A DNA stretch of 13,521 bases from JACCYI01 sp036389195 (GTDB taxonomy: Bacteria > Actinomycetota > Thermoleophilia > Solirubrobacterales > Solirubrobacteraceae): the NCBI GenBank assembly GCA_036389195.1, contig DASVQH010000386.1, forward strand, positions 1-13,521, given 5' to 3'. The position numbers and the translations under genes were made by a program. The notes below the pieces were generated by a model that was given only the letters and a program-made list of their open reading frames with translations, was not told the origin of the DNA and made no database searches. This document shows positions 7,072 through 12,838 of this stretch, piece after piece (the stretch's first letter is position 1; each line of letters opens with the position of its first letter).

Positions 7072-8272
7072 GCCGAGGAGTATCGAGCAGCCAGGCGCCG
7101 AGCGCAGCGGTCAACGCCGCGGCGGCCCCGACCAGCAGGCCGGCGCGCGGGCTGGCGGCCTCGGCGATCCAGCCGACGAGCGGCGCGCCGATCGGCGTCG
7201 AGCCGAGGAAGACCACCGAGTAGAGCGCCATCACGCGGCCGCGCATCGCCGGCTCGACGGCGAGCTGCAGCGCGGAGTTCACGCCCGCCGCGAAGGTCAC
7301 CGAGACGGCGCCGAGCGGGACGAGCGCGGCGAGCTGGAGCTCCAGCGACGGCGCGGCGGCCGCCAGCAGCTCGAAGAGCCCGAACGCCGCGGCGGCGCCG
7401 ATCAGCAGTCGCTGGCTGACCCGCCCGCGGGCGCCGGCGATCAGCGCGCCGGCGATCGAGCCGACGCCCATCGCCGCGGTCAGCAGCGCGTACGTCCCCG
7501 CGGTGCCCTCCCAGGTGAAGCGCGCGAACAGCGGCAGCAGGACCTGGAAGTTGAAGGAGAACGTCCCGACCACGGCCATCATGGCCAGCGGCACCCGCAG
7601 CTCCGGCGTACGCGCGACGGTGCGGACGGCCGACCGCAGCTGCCCGCGGCCGCGGCGCCCGGGCACGGGGGCGTGGAGCTTCGCCGGGTTCATCCCGCGC
7701 AGCGCCACGATCATCGCCACGAAGGAGAGCGCGTTGAGCGCGAAGCACGGGCCGACGCCGGCCAGCGCGATCACCCCGCCCGCGGCCGACGGGCCGGCGA
7801 TCCGCGCCATGTGCACGATCACCGAGTTCAGCGACACCGCGTTGACGACGCGGTCCGCGCCGACCATCTCCATCACGAACGCCTGGCGAGCCGGGTTGTC
7901 GATCGCCGTCACCGCGCCGCGGGCCAGCACGAGCACGAAGACCATCCACGCCTCGACGGCACCGGCGGTGACGAGGGCGAACAGCGCGAGCGCGGGCAGG
8001 GCCATCAGCGCCTGCGTGACCATCAGCAGCCGCCGCTTGTCCATCCGGTCGGCCAGCAGCCCGCCCCAGGCGCCGAACAGCAGGATGGGCAGGAACTGCA
8101 GCGCGGCCGTGATGCCGACGGAGACGCCCGAGTGCGTGAGCTGCACGATCAGCCACATCTCGGCGACGATCTGCATCCAGTTGCCCGACAGCGAGACGAC
8201 CTGGCCGGCGAAGTAGCGGCGGTAGTTGGGGATCGCCAGCGAGGCGAACGTGCGCTGGGCGACGGCCGTCAT
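6953..8272 (-). CDS. MFS transporter (MFS_3 / drug-efflux-like, DHA3 type)
   Basis: This 439-residue integral membrane protein has about 12 hydrophobic segments. The N-terminal NYRRYFAGQVVSLSGNWMQ and the loop 2-3 motif GGLLADRMDKRRLL (70-83) identify the major facilitator superfamily. FLGSTPIGAPLVGWIAE (355-371), after the PAMRGRVMALY loop, is typical of the MFS_3 (enterobactin-exporter-like) subgroup, usually proton-driven exporters. ATG at 8272 overlaps the stop of the marR-like gene (ATGA), so the two are translationally coupled; the MarR protein probably controls export of its own inducer (inference). The last membrane segment ends near residue 396. The remaining Pro/Arg-rich tail (residues 401-439) is encoded entirely within the 119-bp overlap with the downstream secreted-protein gene, so its sequence is constrained by that gene's signal peptide. 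Substrate not predictable. Confidence 0.9.
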   Translation of the reverse strand: MTAVAQRTFASLAIPNYRRYFAGQVVSLSGNWMQIVAEMWLIVQLTHSGVSVGITAALQFLPILLFGAWGGLLADRMDKRRLLMVTQALMALPALALFALVTAGAVEAWMVFVLVLARGAVTAIDNPARQAFVMEMVGADRVVNAVSLNSVIVHMARIAGPSAAGGVIALAGVGPCFALNALSFVAMIVALRGMNPAKLHAPVPGRRGRGQLRSAVRTVARTPELRVPLAMMAVVGTFSFNFQVLLPLFARFTWEGTAGTYALLTAAMGVGSIAGALIAGARGRVSQRLLIGAAAAFGLFELLAAAAPSLELQLAALVPLGAVSVTFAAGVNSALQLAVEPAMRGRVMALYSVVFLGSTPIGAPLVGWIAEAASPRAGLLVGAAAALTAALGAWLLDTPRHAPPLPGAPARPRPDRAHAGRRRSGVPAGSAERPALRRG

Positions 8273-8700
8273 CGCGCCTCCAGCAGCTCTTCGAGCAGCT
8301 CGGCGGCGCGCTCGAGCGTCCGGCGGTCGGCGGGATCCAGGCCGGCCAGGCGGTCGGCCAGGAACGCGTCCTTGCGCGTGCGCAACGCGGCGATCAGCTC
8401 CTCGCCCTCCGGCGTGGCGGCGACGCGGCAGGAGCGGCGGTCGGCCGGATCGGGCGTGCGGGCCACCAGCCCGACCTCCGCCAGCCGGTCGACGATCCGC
8501 GTCGCCGCCGGCCGCTGGATGCCCTCGCGCGCGGCCAGCTCGCTCGGCGCCAGCGGCCCGTGGCGCTCGATCGTCGCCAGCGCCGCGCTGAGCGACGGGG
8601 ACAGGTCCCCGCCCGCCTCGCGGCGCAGCCGCCGCGCCGTCCGCGTCACCGCGAGGCGGAGGCGGACGGCGAGATCGGCGGGGGAGGAAGTGGTTGCCAC
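8269..8700 (-). CDS. MarR family transcriptional regulator
   Basis: This 143-residue protein has the classical MarR layout: an N-terminal dimerisation helix, then a winged helix-turn-helix. LAPSELAAREGIQRPAATRIVDRL (50-73) is the helix-turn-helix with recognition helix, and ARTPDPADRRSCRVAATPEGEEL (80-102) is the wing with the family-typical D-x-x-D-x-R signature; C-terminal helices complete the dimer interface. A single Cys91 sits in the wing; whether it senses oxidants cannot be told. The start is GTG at 8700. An ATG at 8710 is out of frame. The start abuts a perfect palindrome (8701-8715) with a TAGGGT -10-like hexamer overlapping it, so autorepression together with the coupled MFS gene is the expected mode of control. 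It likely represses the exporter until a small ligand binds. Confidence 0.93.
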   Translation of the reverse strand: MATTSSPADLAVRLRLAVTRTARRLRREAGGDLSPSLSAALATIERHGPLAPSELAAREGIQRPAATRIVDRLAEVGLVARTPDPADRRSCRVAATPEGEELIAALRTRKDAFLADRLAGLDPADRRTLERAAELLEELLEAR

Positions 8701-8715
8701 GGGTAATCATTACCC
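8701..8715. promoter_or_regulatory. Palindromic operator candidate for the MarR-like regulator
   Basis: The sequence gggtaatcattaccc is a perfect inverted repeat, 7-bp arms around one central base, directly touching the GTG start of the marR-like gene. It is AT-centred in otherwise extremely GC-rich DNA. MarR proteins bind palindromes of about this length, usually over their own promoter. A dimer here would cover the -10 candidate and the start codon. Confidence 0.65.
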
Positions 8716-8717
8716 TA
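8712..8717 (-). promoter_or_regulatory. -10-like hexamer of the marR-MFS operon
   Basis: Read on the minus strand this is TAGGGT (TAnnnT pattern), 11 bp before the GTG start. Transcription would begin a few bases before, or at, the start codon, giving a leaderless or near-leaderless mRNA. No convincing -35 is seen. The palindromic operator overlaps it. Confidence 0.4.
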
Positions 8718-8725
8718 GCGAACAA

Positions 8726-8842
8726 AGGGGTCTGACCCCTCGCTTCACAACGTGCAGCAGGGGGTCAGACCCCTCGCTTCGCAAAGTGCAGCAGGGGGTC
8801 AGACCCCTCGCTTCACAAAGTGCAGCAGGGGGTCAGACCCCT
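8726..8842. repeat. Tandem array of four REP-like palindromes, 34-bp period
   Basis: Four copies of the palindrome GGGGTC(A/T)GACCCCT occur with centres at 8733, 8767, 8801 and 8835, exactly 34 bp apart. The linkers are nearly identical (cgcttcacaaagtgcagc and one- or two-base variants). Copy 1 (8726-8740) has T at the centre, copies 2-4 have A. The last palindrome ends 2 bp before the stop codon of the minus-strand secreted protein gene; the first begins 10 bp beyond the MarR operator. In RNA each unit could fold as a short G/C stem with a UCUGA or UCAGA loop, so the array may act as a terminator or 3' stabiliser for the upstream gene (inference). From memory, similar GGGGTC-GACCCC palindromes recur in many bacterial genomes as REP-like elements; no transposase is visible here. 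Confidence 0.9.
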
Positions 8843-8843
8843 C

Positions 8844-10247
8844 TCAGCAGGTGCCGAACTTCTTCACGTAGCCCTGCCAGCGGGTGGAGTTCGCCGCGAA
8901 CTGGCCGATCGCGAACGCGTACGTGTCGTCGGCGCAGGCGTTGAAGCCCTTCGGCGCCACCGTCACCTGCCCGCGTCCCCACGGCGCGTCCGTTCCCTCG
9001 GCCGGGACGTACTCGTCGCCGGTGACGGCGGCGTAACCGAACTTGTTCGTGGTCGCGTCGCCCGCCTTGTAGGCCGCGTAGCGCATCCGCGGGTCGTGGC
9101 GCTTGGCCAGCGTCGCGTTGTGCGTGTCGGTCGACGTCCACGTGAAGAACACGGAGTCGCCGGCCGCCGCGAGGGTCGGCGCGAAGTCGTCGGAGGTCGC
9201 CGACTCGAAGAGCCGGCCGGCCCGGGCGAGCGCCTCGGTCTCGACGTTGATCGCGTACCAGCGCGCCGTCGGGCGGCCGCCGCGGCTGATGGTGTGGGTG
9301 TTCATCACCAGGTCGCCGACCTGGTACGAGCTGCCCTTGAAGTTGACGTCGCCGACCAGGATCCCCATCGGCGAGCTCTGGGTGGCGATGAATGCGTTCG
9401 AGTAGGCGGGGACCGCGACGTCGAACTTGAAGCCGAGCGGGCCGCCGCGGTGCATGCTCGTGGCCTGGTAGACCCGGAGCTTGTCGCCGTCCGGATGCGC
9501 CGCGATGAAGTAGCTCCCGGGCCGGTTCGCGTCCATCACGACCGGCGGCGTGAGCGGCGGGAGCGCGTCGTAGAAGCCGACCGACTGGAACTTGCCGTTG
9601 GTCAGGTAGGCCTTGCTCAGCGCGATCGCGCCGGTCCTCGCGTAGGCGGCGCCCTCGGTGAACTGGTCCCAGACGAGGAACAGGCCCTCGGTGTCCATCC
9701 CCATGCGCAGGTTCCGGGAGAGCCCGCCGGCGCCCGGAAGGCTGTAGCCGACGGCGTAGTAGGCGCCGGTCGCGGACGACGTCTTCGAGGTGTAGACGCT
9801 GATGCCCTGCGGCTGGGCGGTGTCGATCGTGACGATGAACCACCGGTGCAGGAAGCGGTCGAAGAGGACGCGCGGCTCGGACGCGTTCGCGCCGCCGAAC
9901 GCAGAGATCGGCTGCTGCTTGAGCTGCGCTCCGTACCGGTCGAACACGGTGACCTGATTGGCGTCGACCTGCACGAACTGGGTGTCGCCGACCGCGCCGC
10001 CGAGCTCGGACGGGTTGTGGCAGCACGTGGTGTCGCCGACACCGGCGAAGCCGCCGTGACCGAACGCCGCGGCCGCGGACGCGAGCGGGCGGGCCGCCGC
10101 CTTGCCCTTGAACGGCTTGACCACCTTGACCGGGCCGGTCGTGCGCAGCTTCCCGTGCGGCCGGACCGCGTGGGCCGAGGGGGCGAGGACGAACGCGGCG
10201 GCGAGGGTCAGCGCGGCGGCGCGGAGGGAGCGGGAGAGCGGGCGCAT
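8844..10247 (-). CDS. Secreted protein of unknown function, probable beta-propeller
   Basis: The 467-residue product begins with a clear signal peptide (MRPLSRSLR, hydrophobic Ala/Leu core, cleavage after AHA at residue 27), followed by a basic, low-complexity stretch. From residue 84 the sequence AVGDTQFVQVDANQVTVFDRYG begins a pattern seen in secreted proteins usually left as hypothetical: VLFDRFLHRWFIVTID, GISVYTSKTSSATGAYYAVG, MGMDTEGLFLVWDQ, VVMDANRPGSYFIAAH and SVFFTWTSTD look like successive propeller strands. Only four Cys occur, two near the start (C75, C76) and two at the end (C438, C467), which would suit disulfide closure of a ring. No catalytic motif is recognised. I prefer ATG at 10247; an in-frame GTG at 10253 would add two residues. 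A palindromic array follows its stop; a VOC gene is divergent upstream. Confidence 0.85.
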   Translation of the reverse strand: MRPLSRSLRAAALTLAAAFVLAPSAHAVRPHGKLRTTGPVKVVKPFKGKAAARPLASAAAAFGHGGFAGVGDTTCCHNPSELGGAVGDTQFVQVDANQVTVFDRYGAQLKQQPISAFGGANASEPRVLFDRFLHRWFIVTIDTAQPQGISVYTSKTSSATGAYYAVGYSLPGAGGLSRNLRMGMDTEGLFLVWDQFTEGAAYARTGAIALSKAYLTNGKFQSVGFYDALPPLTPPVVMDANRPGSYFIAAHPDGDKLRVYQATSMHRGGPLGFKFDVAVPAYSNAFIATQSSPMGILVGDVNFKGSSYQVGDLVMNTHTISRGGRPTARWYAINVETEALARAGRLFESATSDDFAPTLAAAGDSVFFTWTSTDTHNATLAKRHDPRMRYAAYKAGDATTNKFGYAAVTGDEYVPAEGTDAPWGRGQVTVAPKGFNACADDTYAFAIGQFAANSTRWQGYVKKFGTC

Positions 10248-10288
10248 GGCCACTCAACGGTGAAGAGGACGAGAAATTGGCGCGGCGT

Positions 10289-10294
10289 TACCCT
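10289..10294 (+). promoter_or_regulatory. -10-like hexamer upstream of the VOC gene
   Basis: TACCCT (TAnnnT pattern) ends 6 bp before the ATG at 10301, a spacing that would place the transcription start at the start codon (leaderless mRNA, common in actinobacteria). It lies in the loop of a 6-bp inverted repeat (gcgcgg 10280-10285, ccgcgc 10295-10300). No clear -35. Confidence 0.35.
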
Positions 10295-10300
10295 CCGCGC

Positions 10301-10711
10301 ATGACCCAGATCTCGGAGCTCGACCACGTCGGCGTGATGGTCGCCGACCTCGACGCGGCCGGCGCGTTCCTGGCCGACACCTTCGGCCTGGCGCTCGAGC
10401 GCGAGGGCGAGGTGCCGGCGCTCGACGTCAAGACGCGGTTCTACCGCTGCGGCCCCGTCCTCATCGAGATCTTCCAGCCCAACGACCCGGCGGTCGCCGA
10501 GCGCGAGCTGGGCGGCGCGCCGGCCAAGGTCGAGCACGTCGCGCTGCGCGTGGAGTCGCTCCCCGAGGCGCTGCGCGAGCTGGGGGAGAAGGGCGTGCGC
10601 TTCCTGCACGACGAGCCGCTGGTGACCGGGCCGAACCTCAGCGCGTACACCGAGCCGGCCACGAGCGCCGGGATCATGTACCAGCTGTTCGCGCCGCGCC
10701 CCGACGCTTGA
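10301..10711 (+). CDS. VOC superfamily protein (glyoxalase / methylmalonyl-CoA epimerase-like)
   Basis: This 136-residue protein has two paired beta-alpha-beta-beta-beta modules of the vicinal oxygen chelate fold. ISELDHVGVMVADLDAAGAF opens module 1 and VEHVALRVESLPEALREL opens module 2. Ligand positions read from the pattern are His9, Glu56 (VLIEIFQP), His79 and Gln128 (GIMYQLFAP). Methylmalonyl-CoA epimerases have a comparable spacing, but their last ligand is Glu, so this may be a relative with different chemistry. The protein lacks a signal peptide and is cytoplasmic. Its TGA overlaps the TTG start of the following transporter gene (TTGA), so the two are co-translated; the enzyme may act on a compound the transporter moves (inference). 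The start ATG at 10301 fits a leaderless promoter; the open frame upstream has no support. Confidence 0.88.
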   Translation: MTQISELDHVGVMVADLDAAGAFLADTFGLALEREGEVPALDVKTRFYRCGPVLIEIFQPNDPAVAERELGGAPAKVEHVALRVESLPEALRELGEKGVRFLHDEPLVTGPNLSAYTEPATSAGIMYQLFAPRPDA

Positions 10712-11631
10712 GCGCCCGCGCCTGGACCGCGTTCGCGGCGGTCGCGACGCTGTGGGGGATCCCGTACCTGTTCATCAAGGTGGCGGTCGACGACGGCGTC
10801 CCGCCCGGGTTCCTCGCCTGGGCGCGCGTGGTGCTGGCGGCGGTCGTCCTGCTCGCGCTGTGCTGGCGGCGCGGACTGCTCGGCACGCTGCGCGGGCGCT
10901 GGGGCGCGCTCTCGGTCTACGCGCTGGTCGAGATCACGATCCCCTTCCCGCTGATCGCGGCCGGCGAGCGCCACGTCGCCTCGTCGCTGGCGGCGATCCT
11001 CATCGCGACGGTGCCGATGCTGATCGCGCTGCTGGCGCTGCGCTTCGATCCGGCCGAGCGCGTCGGCGGGCGGCGGCTGGTCGGCCTCGTGGTCGGCTTC
11101 GCGGGCGTGGTCGCGCTGGTCGGCCTGGACGTGGCCGGCAGCGCCGACGAGCTGCTCGGCGCGGGCGCGATCCTGCTCGCCGCGCTCGGCTACGCGGCCG
11201 GGCCGATGTGGCTGAGCCGCCGCCTCGCCGGGATGGACCCGCGGGCGCTGATGGGCGGGTCGCTCGCGGTCGCGTCGGTCCTGCTCGCGCCGCTCGCGCT
11301 GCTCGACCCGCCCCGCGAGACGCCGTCGGGCGACGCGCTGATCTCGCTTGCCGTGCTCGGCCTGTTCTGCACCGCGCTGGCCTTCGTGTTCTTCGGCACG
11401 CTGGTGGCGGAGGTCGGCGCGGGCCGGGCGACGATCATCACCTACGTCGCGCCGGTCGTGGCCGTGGCGCTCGGGGTGGCGGTGCTCGACGAGCGCCCCG
11501 GCGCGGGCGCGATCGCCGGGCTGCTGCTCATCCTGGCCGGCTCGTGGCTGTCGACGGACGGGCGGCTTCCGCCTGGGCTGGAGCGGCGGGCACGCCGTCG
11601 GCCCGCCCGCCCGCGGGCACGTCGCGCGTGA
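10708..11631 (+). CDS. DMT superfamily transporter, EamA family
   Basis: This 307-residue membrane protein has about ten hydrophobic segments in two EamA repeats. The first repeat opens FAAVATLWGIPYLFIKVAVD with the family's W-G-x-x-x-x-x-K signature, and contains ASSLAAILIATVPMLIALLA; the second opens GAGAILLAALGYAAGPMWLSRR and contains YVAPVVAVALGVAVLDERP. Members export or import metabolites such as amino acids and nucleobase-type compounds; the substrate here is unknown. The start is TTG at 10708, overlapping the stop of the VOC gene by 4 bp. It is supported by the hydrophobic N-terminus beginning at once and the absence of any nearby alternative. The C-terminus is unusually Arg-rich (RRARRRPARPRARRA). 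The last 104 bp, encoding the end of the final membrane segment and this tail, overlap the 3' end of the convergent acyltransferase gene. Confidence 0.9.
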   Translation: MSARAWTAFAAVATLWGIPYLFIKVAVDDGVPPGFLAWARVVLAAVVLLALCWRRGLLGTLRGRWGALSVYALVEITIPFPLIAAGERHVASSLAAILIATVPMLIALLALRFDPAERVGGRRLVGLVVGFAGVVALVGLDVAGSADELLGAGAILLAALGYAAGPMWLSRRLAGMDPRALMGGSLAVASVLLAPLALLDPPRETPSGDALISLAVLGLFCTALAFVFFGTLVAEVGAGRATIITYVAPVVAVALGVAVLDERPGAGAIAGLLLILAGSWLSTDGRLPPGLERRARRRPARPRARRA

Positions 11632-12085
11632 CCACCGCGTGGGCGCCGATGATCGCGCCGTCGCCGACGGTGACGCCGCGCAGGATGCTCGCCCCGTGGC
11701 CGATCGCCGCCCGCGCGCCGATGTGGACGGGCGCGCCGGCCAGGCCCTGGAGGCGGATCGGCGCCTCGGGGTCCTCCGTGCGGTGATCGAAGTCGACGAC
11801 CATCGCGCCGTCGCCGAAGCGCGCGCCGGCGCCGACGGCGATCCCCGCGTGGGCGACGAGCGTGCAGCGCTCGCCGAGCACCGCGCCGCGGCCGATCGTC
11901 ACCGTCCCCTCGCGCGCGAGGATCCGCGTGCCGTCGCCCAGGGCGCAGCCGTCCTGCAGCTCGATGCGCGCGCCGGGCGCGGCGTCGAGCCGGACGCCGT
12001 CGCCCAGCCGCACGCCCCGGCCGAGCTGCACGCGCCGCCGCGCCGCGGCGCGCCGGCGCAGCGCCTCCAGGCGCGGCCGCGTCAC
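11528..12085 (-). CDS. Hexapeptide-repeat acyltransferase (left-handed beta-helix O-acetyltransferase-like)
   Basis: This 185-residue protein has a basic N-terminal helix (RLEALRRRAAARRR) followed by hexapeptide repeats (VQLGRG VRLGDG VRLDAA ... IGRGAVLGERCTLVAHAGIAVGAGARFGDG). The loop VVDFDHRTEDPEAPIRLQ (97-114) carries the probable catalytic His101, as in WbbJ- and maltose-acetyltransferase-like enzymes, and IGARAAIGHGASILRGVTVGDGAIIGAHAVVTRDVP is the classical C-terminal coil with the VVTxDVP ending. It would transfer an acetyl (or other acyl) group from CoA to a sugar hydroxyl in the cytoplasm. The GTG start at 12085 overlaps the SGNH hydrolase stop (GTGA), so the genes are coupled. The upstream part of the frame, antisense or overlapping SGNH, is not used. 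The final 34 residues, where a GNPA-like motif is replaced by GVPAAP, lie in the antisense overlap with the DMT gene. Confidence 0.9.
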   Translation of the reverse strand: MTRPRLEALRRRAAARRRVQLGRGVRLGDGVRLDAAPGARIELQDGCALGDGTRILAREGTVTIGRGAVLGERCTLVAHAGIAVGAGARFGDGAMVVDFDHRTEDPEAPIRLQGLAGAPVHIGARAAIGHGASILRGVTVGDGAIIGAHAVVTRDVPAGGRADGVPAAPAQAEAARPSTATSRPG

Positions 12086-12765
12086 GCCCGCGCGGCTTCG
12101 ATCCGGCGGCGCAGCACGTCGCGCGCGAGCAGGCGCAGGTGGGTGCGCGCGTAGCTCGCGCGGCCGCGCGGGCCGAGCGTGAAGCCACCGGCCAGCTCGG
12201 ACGGCGTGCGCGGGGCGCCGAGCGCGCGGGCGGCGCGGTCGGCGATCTCCAGCTGGCCGAGCGCGGTGGGGTGGACCGCGTCGGGGAGGACGAGCGTCCA
12301 GCCCTCGAGGTCGGCCAGCTCGGCCACCGCCGCGCCCGCGTCGCGCGCCACGCTGCGGATGACGTCGTTGGCGCCGGCGACCTTCGCGCCGGCCCGCGGG
12401 CGGCCGAGGTCGAGCGGGATGGTCAGGAAGAGCAGCCGCTCCGCGCGGTCGCGCAGCGTCTCGGCCACCGTGCGCAGCCCGGCCTCGTAGGTCACGGGGT
12501 CCCAGCCGGTGCCGCGGACGTCGTTGACGCCGATGTAGACCACGCCGACGTCGTAGTCGGCCCGCACCGCGGGGAGCTGGTCGCGCAGCACGTCGCCGAT
12601 CACCGCGCCGTTGACCGCGCGCGAGGTGAACGGCAGGTCGAGCGCCTCGGCCAGCCACAGCGCCCATGACCGGGCCGGCAGCCCGCAGAGCATGTTCCCC
12701 TCGCCGACGGTGATGGAGTCGCCGAGCGCGATGAGGCCGAGGCGGGGCATGGCGCGGGGCACCAT
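12082..12765 (-). CDS. SGNH/GDSL hydrolase
   Basis: This 227-residue protein has all four SGNH blocks: LIALGDSITVGEG with nucleophile Ser17, SRAVNGAVIGD with Gly53, VVYIGVNDVRG with Asn81, and LPDAVHPTALGQLEIA with the Asp162-x-x-His165 pair. These form the Ser-Asp-His triad and oxyanion hole of esterases/acylhydrolases, so the enzyme should be active on an ester (lipid, acetylated sugar or similar). No signal peptide is seen, so it probably acts in the cytoplasm. I chose ATG at 12765; ATG at 12750 (MPRLGLIALGDS) is equally possible, and the frame is open a little further upstream without good evidence. It is followed, with a 4-bp overlap, by an acyltransferase gene, suggesting work on the same acylated molecule (inference). 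An RR gene is divergent, about 73 bp away. Confidence 0.92.
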   Translation of the reverse strand: MVPRAMPRLGLIALGDSITVGEGNMLCGLPARSWALWLAEALDLPFTSRAVNGAVIGDVLRDQLPAVRADYDVGVVYIGVNDVRGTGWDPVTYEAGLRTVAETLRDRAERLLFLTIPLDLGRPRAGAKVAGANDVIRSVARDAGAAVAELADLEGWTLVLPDAVHPTALGQLEIADRAARALGAPRTPSELAGGFTLGPRGRASYARTHLRLLARDVLRRRIEAARA

Positions 12766-12823
12766 ACCGGCGCCTGCACAGGATCCGCACATCCCGCCCA
12801 CCCGCTCTCGACGGCGGCGCGCC

Positions 12824-12829
12824 TAGCAT
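12824..12829 (+). promoter_or_regulatory. -10-like hexamer of the response regulator gene
   Basis: TAGCAT (TAnnnT pattern) lies 9 bp before the ATG at 12839, so the leader would be only a few bases or absent. No matching -35 hexamer is seen at 16-18 bp. It falls within the roughly 73-bp divergent gap with the SGNH gene. Confidence 0.35.
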
Positions 12830-12838
12830 CCCCGACCG

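Noticed and set aside
8726..8842. Possible CRISPR array (34-bp period).
   Set aside because: The linkers between palindromes are almost identical instead of unique spacers, only four units exist, and no cas gene is present.
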